10,037 nucleotides of DNA from JAPUIN01 sp041580375 (GCA_041580375.1 JBFGDZ010000133.1:1-10037), one strand, 5' to 3'. Positions 1 to 6,697 are shown, counted from the stretch's first letter. Program-made: numbers and translations. Notes: generated by a model from the letters alone, not told the origin.

Positions 1-61
1 AGGCGGGGCTAGACTCGCCCCCCGAATCCAGCCCACCCCGTCTGGAGCCGCCGGATCGCGC

Positions 62-976
62 ATGAACTCGATCAACGAGGCCTTTCTCGAGAGCGCCAGC
101 GACCTGTACGCCTGGATGACGCGGCCGCTGTTCTCCGTCGGAAGCGCGGACTTTTCCGCGGCCAGCCTGCTGAAGCTGGTCGTCTTCGTCGTGGCGCTCA
201 TCTGGGGCGCACGGATCCTCCGCAACGTCCTTCTCTCCCGCGTCTTCCCGCGCCTCAAGGTCGAGACGGGTGTGGCCCATGCGCTCGCCAATCTGAGCGG
301 CTACTTCATGTTGACGCTCGGGCTGCTGGTGGGGCTCCAGGTGTCGGGGATCGATCTCACGACGCTGACCGTCCTGTTCGGCGCGCTGGGAGTCGGCATC
401 GGGTTCGGACTGCAGAGCCTGGCCGCGAATTTCGTCGCGGGTCTGGTGATTCTCCTGGAGCGGCCGATCCAGGTGGGCGACCGCATTCAGATCGGGGACC
501 TGCACGGAAGGGTGTACCGCATCAGCGTGCGCTCGACCGAGGTGCTGACCAACGACGAGATTGCGGTCATCGTGCCCAACTCGCAGATCGTCATGCAGCA
601 GGTGGTCAACTGGAGCCGGGGCAGCGACCGGATCCGGATCCGCGTGCCGGTGGGCGTCCACTACAAGAGCGACGTGCCGACGGTCGTGAAGGCGCTCCTC
701 GAGGCCGCCGACGCCGTGGACGGGATGCTCAAGCATCCGGCCCCCCACGTGAGGTTGACCGCGTTCGGCAACTCGTCGATCGATTTCGAGCTGCTCATCT
801 GGACGAGCGAGCTACTGCACCAGCGCGGGCAGTTCATCAGCCGCGTCAATTTCGCCATCCACGCGGCGCTCAAGAGGCACGGGATCGAGATCCCCTTCCC
901 GCAGCGCGACATCCACGTGCGATCCGCGATCCCGCTGCCCGTCGTCTCCGAGGGCCGTCCCGCGCCGGGCGCCTGA
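62..976 (+). CDS. Small-conductance mechanosensitive channel, MscS family (304 aa)
   Basis: This is an inner-membrane, tension-gated channel that releases solutes on hypo-osmotic shock. Hydrophobic helices lie at about residues 36-53, 78-97 and 99-132. The third is the Gly/Ala-rich pore helix (GALGVGIGFGLQSLAANF, 107-124), followed by the family hallmark ERPIQVGDRIQIGD (133-146). Then come the beta domain, with VPNSQIV near 173-179, and a C-terminal alpha/beta domain ending around residue 285. The length is close to the E. coli MscS subunit (286 aa), so it looks complete. ATG at 62 is the first start codon in frame within the window. The frame stays open upstream to the window edge and the nearest GGAG (44-47) is 14 nt away, so a start outside the window is not excluded. 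It is convergent with the amidotransferase gene, with 33 nt between stops and no clear terminator. Confidence 0.93.
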   Translation: MNSINEAFLESASDLYAWMTRPLFSVGSADFSAASLLKLVVFVVALIWGARILRNVLLSRVFPRLKVETGVAHALANLSGYFMLTLGLLVGLQVSGIDLTTLTVLFGALGVGIGFGLQSLAANFVAGLVILLERPIQVGDRIQIGDLHGRVYRISVRSTEVLTNDEIAVIVPNSQIVMQQVVNWSRGSDRIRIRVPVGVHYKSDVPTVVKALLEAADAVDGMLKHPAPHVRLTAFGNSSIDFELLIWTSELLHQRGQFISRVNFAIHAALKRHGIEIPFPQRDIHVRSAIPLPVVSEGRPAPGA

Positions 977-1009
977 GGCGCGCGCCGATCCGTCAGGCGA
1001 TCGCGGCCG

Positions 1010-1723
1010 TCAACGCGAGCACAGCCGGATGAACCACCGGAAGAGCCGGTGGGAGACCTTGCTGGTGAGCGTCCGTTCCGGGTGCCACTGGACGGCGAGG
1101 ATCTCGCGCGATCGGCCCTCGATCGCCTCGACGATGCCTTCGGTCGAGAAGGCCACCGGGCGGAAGCCGGGCGCGACGTCGCGCACCGCCTGATGGTGCT
1201 CGCAATGCACCGTGGCGCCCTGGGTTCCCAGGACGCGCGCCAGCCTCGAGTCGCGGTCGATCCGGATCCGGGTCAGCGGCTGGCGCCGGTTCCTGTGATT
1301 GCGGCGCGCGCCCGCATCGCGCCGGATGTCCTGATACAGCGACCCTCCCTCGAGCACGTTGAGCAGCTGCATGCCGTAGCAGACCCCGAGAATCGGCAGC
1401 TGACGGGAGCGGGCGCCTCGGTAGAGATCGCACTCGAAGCGCAGGCGGGGCCGGAACACCGTGCCGGTTCCCCGGCGCGGGCGCTCGCCGTAGAGCCGCG
1501 GATCGACGTCGTCGCCCCCTACGATGATCAGGCCGTCGACCTCCTCCAGGTAGCGCCGGATGACGTCCGGGCGCCGGGCGATCGGCAGCAGGACGGGGAA
1601 CCCCCCGGCCATCTTGACGGCCTCCGGGTAACGGTAATCGCACAGCAGTTCGTGGGCCTTCGAGCGTCCGCTCGGCATCTGCACGTCGCAGGTGATGCCG
1701 ATGAAAGGCTCCTTCGCCTTCAC
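1010..1723 (-). CDS. PuuD-like class I glutamine amidotransferase / gamma-glutamyl hydrolase (237 aa)
   Basis: A stand-alone class I glutamine amidotransferase fold of the PuuD/peptidase C26 type. Such enzymes hydrolyse gamma-glutamyl amides, as with gamma-glutamyl-GABA in putrescine breakdown. The visible order is an N-terminal strand FIGITCD (7-13), the VDGLIIVGGDDVDP segment (62-75) typical of PuuD, the nucleophile elbow GVCYGMQ with Cys115, the EHHQAV motif (175-180), and the catalytic His214 and Glu216 in QWHPE. A single domain with no synthetase partner in the chain favours hydrolase over ammonia donor. The start is GTG at 1723. A GGAGG lies 8 nt upstream, and this GTG overlaps the TGA of the ligase gene in a 4-nt GTGA overlap, so translation is probably coupled. 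The open frame runs far upstream, but only as a shadow of the ligase gene. The substrate is unknown and need not be gamma-glutamyl-GABA. Confidence 0.88.
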   Translation of the reverse strand: MKAKEPFIGITCDVQMPSGRSKAHELLCDYRYPEAVKMAGGFPVLLPIARRPDVIRRYLEEVDGLIIVGGDDVDPRLYGERPRRGTGTVFRPRLRFECDLYRGARSRQLPILGVCYGMQLLNVLEGGSLYQDIRRDAGARRNHRNRRQPLTRIRIDRDSRLARVLGTQGATVHCEHHQAVRDVAPGFRPVAFSTEGIVEAIEGRSREILAVQWHPERTLTSKVSHRLFRWFIRLCSR

Positions 1724-2820
1724 AGCCGGAGCCTCCGCCTCCCGAGCCACGTGTCGGAGATGTCCGGCACCTCGACGTGCAGGCGCTCGGCGAAATCGAG
1801 GATCGAGTGTCCGCTCAGGAGATGATCGATGGCGCCGACGTATCTCTTCGCGAAGCGCCGCTGCCACGTCTGCGGATGCTCCTTGTGCGCGAGGCGCGCC
1901 GCCTCCAGCAGGATCCGGCTGCCGTTGTAGCCCTTCTTGAGAAGCTTCATGGCCGTCCACAGATCCTGGGGGATGTCCATGTCGGTGATCTCGTCCCGGA
2001 AGTTCCACACGATCCGATCGAGGTACCGGCTCGCCCGCATGCGCTCCCCGTTCCAGCTCAGCATCGCGAGCATCCCGCGGTGAGCCGCCTCGGCGCGCGT
2101 CTTGAGATAGACGGACTGGGGAATCCGGTTGGCGGCGCCCTTGCCGGCCAGCCACGCGAGCGCCACCGCCTTGATGACGCAGGCCGCGGCCATCACGAAC
2201 TCGGGCACGTTCGAGTCCATGACGCGCAGCTCGATCGTCGGCGGCTTCGTCTTGCGCCCCCGGCTGTAGAGCAGCTCGTCCGTCGAGCGCGACGTGATGC
2301 GATTGCGCGGGATCGGCTTGAAGTAGATGGAGCTCGCGCGGGCGATGCGGTTCGACGCGACGTGCGTCAACTCGTCCGCCCACACGGGCGAATTGGCCCC
2401 CATGGCCACGAGCAGGGGGATGTGATCGTGAAGGTGCCACGTCAGGTGACGCGCGTCCTCCTTCGTGAGCTTCTCCCCCACGACGGACAGGTGGATGTGG
2501 GCTCCCGCGAAGCGGTCGCGCCAACCGCCCACCAGAAGGATCTGGTTGCCCTTCCGGGACCGGCTCTTGCTCCGGTAGAGGTGCCGGCGGTACTTGCGCA
2601 GGCCGGCCTTGAGCAGGAAGAGCCCCTCGCGGATCGTCTTGAATGGCCGGCTGTTGTACTCGGTCCCGATGCTCCAGTCGCGGCCGAAGCGCTCGCCCCG
2701 CTCGCTGACGCCCGGGCGGGGAAAGGCCAGCTCCCGCGTGATGCGGTAGTCGGGCGTCACGATGTTGTAGCACTCGAGCTCGACGCCCATCATGATGCGC
2801 TCGTGGCGGTTACTCGGCAT
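1720..2820 (-). CDS. GCS2/amidoligase-type carboxylate-amine ligase (366 aa)
   Basis: A probable ATP-dependent ligase of the glutamate-cysteine ligase 2 / amidoligase superfamily (glutamine synthetase-like fold), joining a carboxylate, often the gamma-carboxyl of Glu, to an amine. Visible motifs are GVELE (12-16) with the metal-binding E-x-E of the first strand, DWSIGTEYNSRP (48-59), AGAHIHLSV (105-113) matching the family H-x-H strand, MGANSPVW (140-147) resembling the ANSPFW of GCS2 enzymes, a basic stretch at 158-178, and TIELRVMD (195-202) matching the E-x-R strand. The size (366 aa) is usual for YbdK-like ligases. ATG at 2820 is preferred because the E-x-E strand follows closely and a weak GGAAG lies upstream. 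An in-frame GTG at 2886 would add 22 residues of poor character. No signal peptide or membrane helix is seen, so it is cytoplasmic. It overlaps the amidohydrolase gene by 4 nt. The substrates cannot be read from the sequence. Confidence 0.8.
   Translation of the reverse strand: MPSNRHERIMMGVELECYNIVTPDYRITRELAFPRPGVSERGERFGRDWSIGTEYNSRPFKTIREGLFLLKAGLRKYRRHLYRSKSRSRKGNQILLVGGWRDRFAGAHIHLSVVGEKLTKEDARHLTWHLHDHIPLLVAMGANSPVWADELTHVASNRIARASSIYFKPIPRNRITSRSTDELLYSRGRKTKPPTIELRVMDSNVPEFVMAAACVIKAVALAWLAGKGAANRIPQSVYLKTRAEAAHRGMLAMLSWNGERMRASRYLDRIVWNFRDEITDMDIPQDLWTAMKLLKKGYNGSRILLEAARLAHKEHPQTWQRRFAKRYVGAIDHLLSGHSILDFAERLHVEVPDISDTWLGRRRLRL
1732..1736 (-). promoter_or_regulatory. Ribosome binding site deciding the GTG start of the amidotransferase
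   Basis: On the minus strand a perfect GGAGG sits 8 nt before the GTG at 1723-1721, inside the last codons of the amidoligase gene. It settles the start of the amidotransferase, whose frame would otherwise continue upstream for over 1 kb without a stop. Confidence 0.75.
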
Positions 2821-2841
2821 CTTTTCGCTTCCGTGCGCTGC

Positions 2842-2866
2842 CGGGGAGCGAGGTTCCCCGTTTTTT
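2842..2866 (+). terminator. Hairpin plus T6, terminator-like on the plus strand
   Basis: A 6-bp stem (CGGGGA at 2842-2847 with TCCCCG at 2855-2860, 7-nt loop) is followed at once by six T. It has intrinsic-terminator form only on the plus strand, where no gene ends nearby. On the minus strand the same hairpin lies in the leader of the amidoligase gene, 21 nt before its ATG. It may stop antisense read-through, act as a leader hairpin, or be chance. Confidence 0.3.
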
Positions 2867-2876
2867 GAAGCGTGAG

Positions 2877-2885
2877 AGCATATCA
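2877..2885 (-). promoter_or_regulatory. Possible extended -10 promoter for the amidoligase gene
   Basis: The minus strand reads TGATATGCT: a TGn extension before TATGCT, a 4/6 match to TATAAT, about 57 nt before the ATG at 2820. No convincing -35 box lies 17 nt further upstream. It is offered because the 142-nt gap to the upstream channel gene leaves room for a separate promoter. Confidence 0.22.
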
Positions 2886-2892
2886 CGCCGGT

Positions 2893-2908
2893 CGGGCGGG
2901 ACCGCCCG
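2893..2908. repeat. GC-rich inverted repeat between the channel and ligase genes
   Basis: CGGGCG (2893-2898) and CGCCCG (2903-2908) form a 6-bp stem with a 4-nt loop, 55 nt past the stop of the divergent MscS gene. No T run follows on either strand, so it is at most a weak or factor-assisted transcription end or an RNA-stabilising hairpin. Confidence 0.3.
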
Positions 2909-2927
2909 CGTCGGAGTCCGCTGGCTG

Positions 2928-2953
2928 TGGGGAGCCGCAGTGGGGAGCCGCAG
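2928..2953. repeat. Perfect 13-bp tandem duplication
   Basis: TGGGGAGCCGCAG occurs twice with no gap (2928-2940 and 2941-2953), about 10 nt past the stop codon of the minus-strand channel gene. It is non-coding and looks like a simple slippage or duplication product. Confidence 0.75.
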
Positions 2954-2962
2954 CCGGAGGCC

Positions 2963-3802
2963 TCAGGATGGCGGCGCCGCCCCGGCGTAAAACTCCGAGA
3001 CGAACCGTCTGAGGATCGCCTGCTCGATGCGCCCGATGCTTCCCGCGGGGGCGGCGAAGCGCAGGAGCAGGTTCACCCGGCGCGGCTCCGGAATCTCCAC
3101 GACGACGCGCGGCTCCACGGAGGGGGTGTCGATCCCCTGGCGCTCCTTCACCTCCTCCAGGTGGCTCTTCGCGCCCGAGAGAAACGGCTCGCAGTGCGTG
3201 CTGGCGGTCTCCAGAAGGATCGTCTCGGCGCGCGGCCAGTCGTCCTCGACGGAGAGCGGGATCGTCAGGACACTGAAGGAGAAACGTCCCAGGAAGGTCT
3301 CGTTCGCCACGGGCGTGGTCAGGAGGACGCTGTTCGGGATCATCACCTTGCGCCCCGTGTACTGGCGCGGGCCGCGCCCGGGGCCGGTCTCGAGGAGCGT
3401 GGTCGCGAACCAGTTCTGGTCGATGACGTCGCCGCGGGAGTCTCCGATCTCCACGCGGTCGCCGATCCCGTAAGCGTCGGTCGCGCCGCGGAGCGCCGAT
3501 CCCGTGAAGCAGAGGATCAGCTCCTTGGTGGCGAGCACGACGGCGACGGCCACCGCGACGAGCGACAGAGCGAGAGTCCGCAGCTGGTGCGCCCAGATGA
3601 AGATCAGCCCCGCCACCAGGACGAGGATCGTCACATTGCGGATCTGGACCAGCCAGCGGCGCCGGACCGCCGGCGGCAGCGATTCGTTTCGCGTGACGGC
3701 CCGGGCGAGCAGGAACCGGACGAACAACGTCACCGCCAGGAGCAGGACGGAGCCGAGCGCGTCCACCAGGATGATCTTTTCCGTGTAGAAGTCCGGATTC
3801 AT
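2963..3802 (-). CDS. Divergent MscS-family channel with a non-canonical pore helix (279 aa)
   Basis: A membrane protein of the MscS superfamily. Hydrophobic helices lie at about residues 10-33, 55-72 and 76-101, followed by the beta-domain signature YGIGDRVEIGDSRGDVIDQ (111-129), a VMIPNS strand, and a soluble C-terminal domain ending at 279. The pore-lining helix is unusual. It is Ala/Val-rich (SLVAVAVAVVLATKELILCF, 80-99), lacks the Gly-Ala packing seen in the 62-976 channel, and has a Lys93-Glu94 pair near the usual hinge. This suggests a distinct MscS subgroup with different gating or selectivity, which is inference. ATG at 3802 has a GAGGTGG Shine-Dalgarno sequence at 3806-3812. The open frame continues upstream only as antisense of the transpeptidase gene. 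It is divergent from that gene and runs into the ligase pair 142 nt downstream on the same strand. Confidence 0.87.
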   Translation of the reverse strand: MNPDFYTEKIILVDALGSVLLLAVTLFVRFLLARAVTRNESLPPAVRRRWLVQIRNVTILVLVAGLIFIWAHQLRTLALSLVAVAVAVVLATKELILCFTGSALRGATDAYGIGDRVEIGDSRGDVIDQNWFATTLLETGPGRGPRQYTGRKVMIPNSVLLTTPVANETFLGRFSFSVLTIPLSVEDDWPRAETILLETASTHCEPFLSGAKSHLEEVKERQGIDTPSVEPRVVVEIPEPRRVNLLLRFAAPAGSIGRIEQAILRRFVSEFYAGAAPPS

Positions 3803-3916
3803 TCTCCACCTCGCGGGACCGTCGTCCCGCTCCGAAAGCGGATGATATATTAGCCGCTTCGCGCCGCGGAATGGCGGCGGACGGCGCGCGCGTTCGCTCC
3901 TCGGCGCCGGACAGGG
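3803..3916. promoter_or_regulatory. Divergent intergenic promoter region with nested hairpins
   Basis: These 114 nt separate the minus-strand MscS gene from the plus-strand transpeptidase operon and must hold both promoters unless one lies inside a gene. The only A+T-rich island is around 3842-3852. It offers TATATT (3846-3851, 5/6 to the -10 consensus) on the plus strand and TAATAT on the minus strand. No good -35 is visible for either. Between the island and the MscS Shine-Dalgarno lies a perfect 7-bp inverted repeat (GCGGGAC 3813-3819, GTCCCGC 3824-3830, 4-nt loop). A second stem (CCGCT 3827-3831 with AGCGG 3837-3841) overlaps its distal arm, so the two cannot form together. Confidence 0.45.
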
Positions 3917-5695
3917 ATGCGATCGATCGGAAGAACGGCCCGGCGTCGAGCCGGAACCGGCCTCTGCGGAGCCCTCGCGGCGGCGGCGCTCTGGAGCGGC
4001 GGGGCGGCGCAGGCGCTCCCGGGGGCGGATGGCGCGGGCTCCGCGGAATCCCGGATCACCGGCTGCGGCCGGAGAGCCGACCGGCTCGCGCTGGAGGTGC
4101 GCGAGCTGCTCCGGTCGCGTCTCGAGTCGGTGGGGTTCCCGCCGCGCGTCGTGATCGCGGGAGAGGAACTGCACGCGGCGCCGGCCCTGCCGGCTTTTTA
4201 TGAGGAGCGCCTCTACTGTCCCGCCTGGATGGGGGGCCGATCGCGCGGCGCGATCCGCGCCCTGCTGGAGGCGATCGACGAGGCCGGAAGCCACGGCCTG
4301 CGCGCCGACGATTATCATGCGGCGGCCCTGCGATCGGCGTTGGCGCGCCACGTGGACGGAGGCGCAGCCGCGGGCGCGTCCGCCCTGGCGGATATCGATC
4401 TGATGCTGACCGACGCCTTTTTCGTGTACGCCTCGCACCTGCTCGCAGGCCGCGTCGACCCCGCCACGTTTGATCCGGAGTGGATCGCGTCGCCGCGCGA
4501 GATCGATCTCGCGCGTCTGGTTCGCACCGCGCTCGAGAGCGGGCGCGTCGCCGCGGCGCTGAAGGACCTCGAGCCGATCGATCCGGGCTACGCTCTGCTG
4601 CGGAACGCTTTGGAGCGCCACCGGCGGATTGCCGCCACCGGAGGATGGGAGCCGGTGCCCGGGGGCCCGGCGCTCCGGGCGGGGGACGAGAACGCGCGGG
4701 TCGCGCTCGCCCGCGCGCGCCTGATCGCGGGCGGCGATCTGGCGGCCGCGCCCCCCGAGGATCCCGGCCGGTTCGACGGGTCGATGGAGGAGGCGGCGCG
4801 CAGGTTCCAGGTGCGGCACGGGCTCACGCCCGACGGCGTGATCGGGGCGAAGACGCTTGCGGCCATGAACGTGCCCGTGGAGGAACGCATCCGGCAGATC
4901 GAGCTGAACCTGGAGCGATGGCGCTGGCTGCCCCAGGACCTGGGCGATCCGCACGTCCTGATCAACATTCCCGATTTCTCCCTGGTCGTCGCGGAAGCAG
5001 GGAAGAGGGCGCTCACGATGGGCGTGATCGTGGGACGGCGGTACCGGCGCACGCCCGTGTTCAGCGACACGATGCGGTACCTGGTGTTCAATCCGTCATG
5101 GGAGATTCCCACGAAGCTGGCGATCCAGGACAAGCTCCCGCTGATCCGGGAGGACCCCGGATACCTCCAGCGGGAGAGGATCCGCGTGTTCGATGGATGG
5201 GGGGGCGGCGCCCGCGAGATCGATCCCTCGCGCGTGGACTGGAGCTCTCTGGGGCCGGAACGGTTCCCGTACAGACTGCGGCAGGAGCCGGGGCCGTGGA
5301 ACGCCCTGGGGCGGGTCAAGTTCATGTTCCCGAACCGGTTCAACGTCTACCTGCACGACACGCCCGGCCGCGAGCTCTTCATGAGGGAGGAGCGCGGATT
5401 CAGCTCGGGGTGCGTGCGCGTCGAAAAGCCGATCGAGCTGGCCGCCTACCTGCTCGGCCGCGACCCGGACTGGACCCTCGAAACGATCGAATCGGTCATC
5501 GCGTCCGGTGTGGAGACGACGGTGCCGCTCCCGCAACCGGTGGCCGTCCACCTCCTGTACTGGACGGCGTGGGTGGAGGCGGCCGACGGCAGCCTGCGCT
5601 TCCGGCCGGACATCTACGGACGCGACGCGCTCCTGCAGCGCGCGCTGGACGAGAGAGGAGACGGGAGATCCTCGAAGAGGAGACCGGTGTCATGA
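3917..5695 (+). CDS. ldtD-like (ycbB): LdtD/YcbB-like L,D-transpeptidase (592 aa)
   Basis: A periplasmic L,D-transpeptidase forming 3-3 (mDAP-mDAP) peptidoglycan cross-links, which are insensitive to most penicillins. Order: a signal peptide with Arg-rich n-region, hydrophobic core 14-31 and likely cleavage after AQA (31-33); the YcbB-type helical scaffold, including GLRADDYH and the DLMLTDAFFVYASHLLAGRVDP segment; a peptidoglycan-binding domain at about 284-320 (FQVRHGLTPDGVIGAKTL); and the YkuD catalytic domain from about 344. The catalytic motif runs from His480 (YLHDTPGRELF) to Cys499 (FSSGCVRVEKP), both intact. The segment between PGB and YkuD (RQIELNLERWRWLP) is typical of YcbB. Length 592 aa against 615 for E. 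coli LdtD. ATG at 3917 starts the signal peptide, but only a weak AGGG abuts it. The TGA stop overlaps the next gene's ATG (ATGA), matching the ycbB-ycbK neighbourhood of E. coli. Confidence 0.93.
   Translation: MRSIGRTARRRAGTGLCGALAAAALWSGGAAQALPGADGAGSAESRITGCGRRADRLALEVRELLRSRLESVGFPPRVVIAGEELHAAPALPAFYEERLYCPAWMGGRSRGAIRALLEAIDEAGSHGLRADDYHAAALRSALARHVDGGAAAGASALADIDLMLTDAFFVYASHLLAGRVDPATFDPEWIASPREIDLARLVRTALESGRVAAALKDLEPIDPGYALLRNALERHRRIAATGGWEPVPGGPALRAGDENARVALARARLIAGGDLAAAPPEDPGRFDGSMEEAARRFQVRHGLTPDGVIGAKTLAAMNVPVEERIRQIELNLERWRWLPQDLGDPHVLINIPDFSLVVAEAGKRALTMGVIVGRRYRRTPVFSDTMRYLVFNPSWEIPTKLAIQDKLPLIREDPGYLQRERIRVFDGWGGGAREIDPSRVDWSSLGPERFPYRLRQEPGPWNALGRVKFMFPNRFNVYLHDTPGRELFMREERGFSSGCVRVEKPIELAAYLLGRDPDWTLETIESVIASGVETTVPLPQPVAVHLLYWTAWVEAADGSLRFRPDIYGRDALLQRALDERGDGRSSKRRPVS
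5677..5682 (+). promoter_or_regulatory. Ribosome binding site of the M15 peptidase gene
   Basis: GAGGAG lies 9 nt before the first of two consecutive ATG codons (5692 and 5695), inside the end of the transpeptidase gene. The spacing favours ATG 5692, which also makes the 4-nt ATGA overlap. Confidence 0.6.
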
Positions 5696-6672
5696 TGGAG
5701 CGCTCGCTTCGCGTCGCGGCCCATGCAGGCGCGGCGGTGCTGGCCGCGATGCTCGCCTCCGGGTCCGCCCGCGCCGCGGAGGAGGATCGCCCCTTCGATC
5801 CGGGGCGCGCGCCGTTCGTCGTGATGATCCGCGACGAACCGAATCCGTACGCGGTGTTCTTCCTGGCGGCGCTTCCCGGTGAGAAGGTTCCGATCGCCGT
5901 GAAGCGGGGCTCGAAGGAAGGAGGGCTGGTTCTCCAGGCTTCGGGCGGGACGGTCGAGCGCGTCGGCGGGGAGCGCTGGGCGTGGCGGGCGCCTCTCCGC
6001 AAGGGCACCCACCTGCTGACGATCGGCCGCCCGGGGCAGGTGTCCGCCATGACGATCCATGCCTTCGTGATGGTCCCGTCCCGGGACGTCCGCAACGGAC
6101 GCCTCAATGGGTACCGGATCGGCGCCTATCCCGCCAAGCCGCTGCGCGGTCTCGCGATCTACCGTCCGCCCCGGGGCTTCATCGAGGTCACGCGAGACAA
6201 CGAGAACACGCCCCTCTCGCCCCACTTCACGCTCCGTCAGTTCATCTGCAAGCAGAAGGGCGGGTACCCCAAGTACGTGGTCCTTCTGCACCGGCTCGTT
6301 CTGAAGCTGGAGTACCTCCTCCAGGCGGTGAACGAGCGGGGATACCGCTCCGATTCCTTCTTCGTCATGAGCGGGTATCGGACGCCCTACTACAATGCCG
6401 TCCTCAAGAACGTGCAGTACAGCCGGCACATGTGGGGCGGCGCGGCCGACATCTTCGTGGACGAGAATCCCCGTGACGGTGTCATGGACGACCTCAACGG
6501 CGACGGGCGTGTCGACATCGGGGACGCCCGGCTGCTCTACGATCTGATCGAGTCGCTCGGTCTGGGGAAGTCGCCCGAGAACCTCGAGGGGGGGCTGGGG
6601 CTCTACGGACCGACGCCGGCCCACGGGCCGTTCGTGCACGTGGACGCCCGCGGGTTCCGCGCCCGCTGGTGA
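5692..6672 (+). CDS. mepK-like (ycbK): MepK/YcbK-like M15 peptidase (DUF882) with a calcium-loop insertion (326 aa)
   Basis: A probable periplasmic zinc metallopeptidase of the M15/DUF882 group. E. coli MepK of this family cuts peptidoglycan cross-links, notably the 3-3 links made by L,D-transpeptidases. The signal peptide is residues 1-28 (cleavage near ARA/AEE). A beta-rich N-terminal extension of unknown fold occupies about 30-165. The catalytic part carries HFTLRQFICK, SGYRTPYYNAVL, SRHMWGGAADIFVD (zinc ligands His246 and Asp253) and PFVHVD (His316). Between these ligands, residues 267-278 form a perfect 12-residue EF-hand/dockerin-type loop (D267, N269, D271, G272, V274, D278) followed by a helix. 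E. coli MepK is 182 aa, so this protein is much longer through the N-terminal part and the insertion. It overlaps the transpeptidase gene by 4 nt, implying coupled synthesis of the cross-linking and cleaving enzymes. The calcium role is inferred. Confidence 0.87.
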   Translation: MMERSLRVAAHAGAAVLAAMLASGSARAAEEDRPFDPGRAPFVVMIRDEPNPYAVFFLAALPGEKVPIAVKRGSKEGGLVLQASGGTVERVGGERWAWRAPLRKGTHLLTIGRPGQVSAMTIHAFVMVPSRDVRNGRLNGYRIGAYPAKPLRGLAIYRPPRGFIEVTRDNENTPLSPHFTLRQFICKQKGGYPKYVVLLHRLVLKLEYLLQAVNERGYRSDSFFVMSGYRTPYYNAVLKNVQYSRHMWGGAADIFVDENPRDGVMDDLNGDGRVDIGDARLLYDLIESLGLGKSPENLEGGLGLYGPTPAHGPFVHVDARGFRARW

Positions 6673-6697
6673 GGGTCGCGCGGTCGAGTGCGATCCC

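Noticed and set aside
961..1012. GC-rich short stems between the convergent 62-976 and 1010-1723 genes as a terminator
   Set aside because: Stems of about 5 bp with a 3-nt loop and no T run on either strand do not make a credible intrinsic terminator.
1724..2773. Long open frame upstream of the amidotransferase start on the minus strand
   Set aside because: It overlaps the whole amidoligase gene in another frame and is Arg/Pro/Ala-rich without domain motifs, typical of GC-rich shadow frames. The GGAGG before GTG 1723 gives the real start.
1049..2868. Long plus-strand open frames opposite the amidotransferase and ligase genes
   Set aside because: Composition is His/Arg/Asp/Ala-biased without motifs, as expected for antisense frames in GC-rich genes.
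2821..2886. Upstream GTG (2886) as start of the amidoligase
   Set aside because: It would add 22 residues with no family character across the terminator-like hairpin. ATG 2820 sits just before the conserved E-x-E strand.
3803..4954. Minus-strand extension of the divergent MscS frame
   Set aside because: It runs antisense through the intergenic region and the transpeptidase gene, has no recognisable domain, and ATG 3802 has a good ribosome site.
4480..5691. Plus-strand extension of the M15 peptidase frame upstream of its signal peptide
   Set aside because: It is an out-of-frame reading of the transpeptidase gene. A signal peptide beginning at 5692 and GAGGAG 9 nt before it mark the true start.
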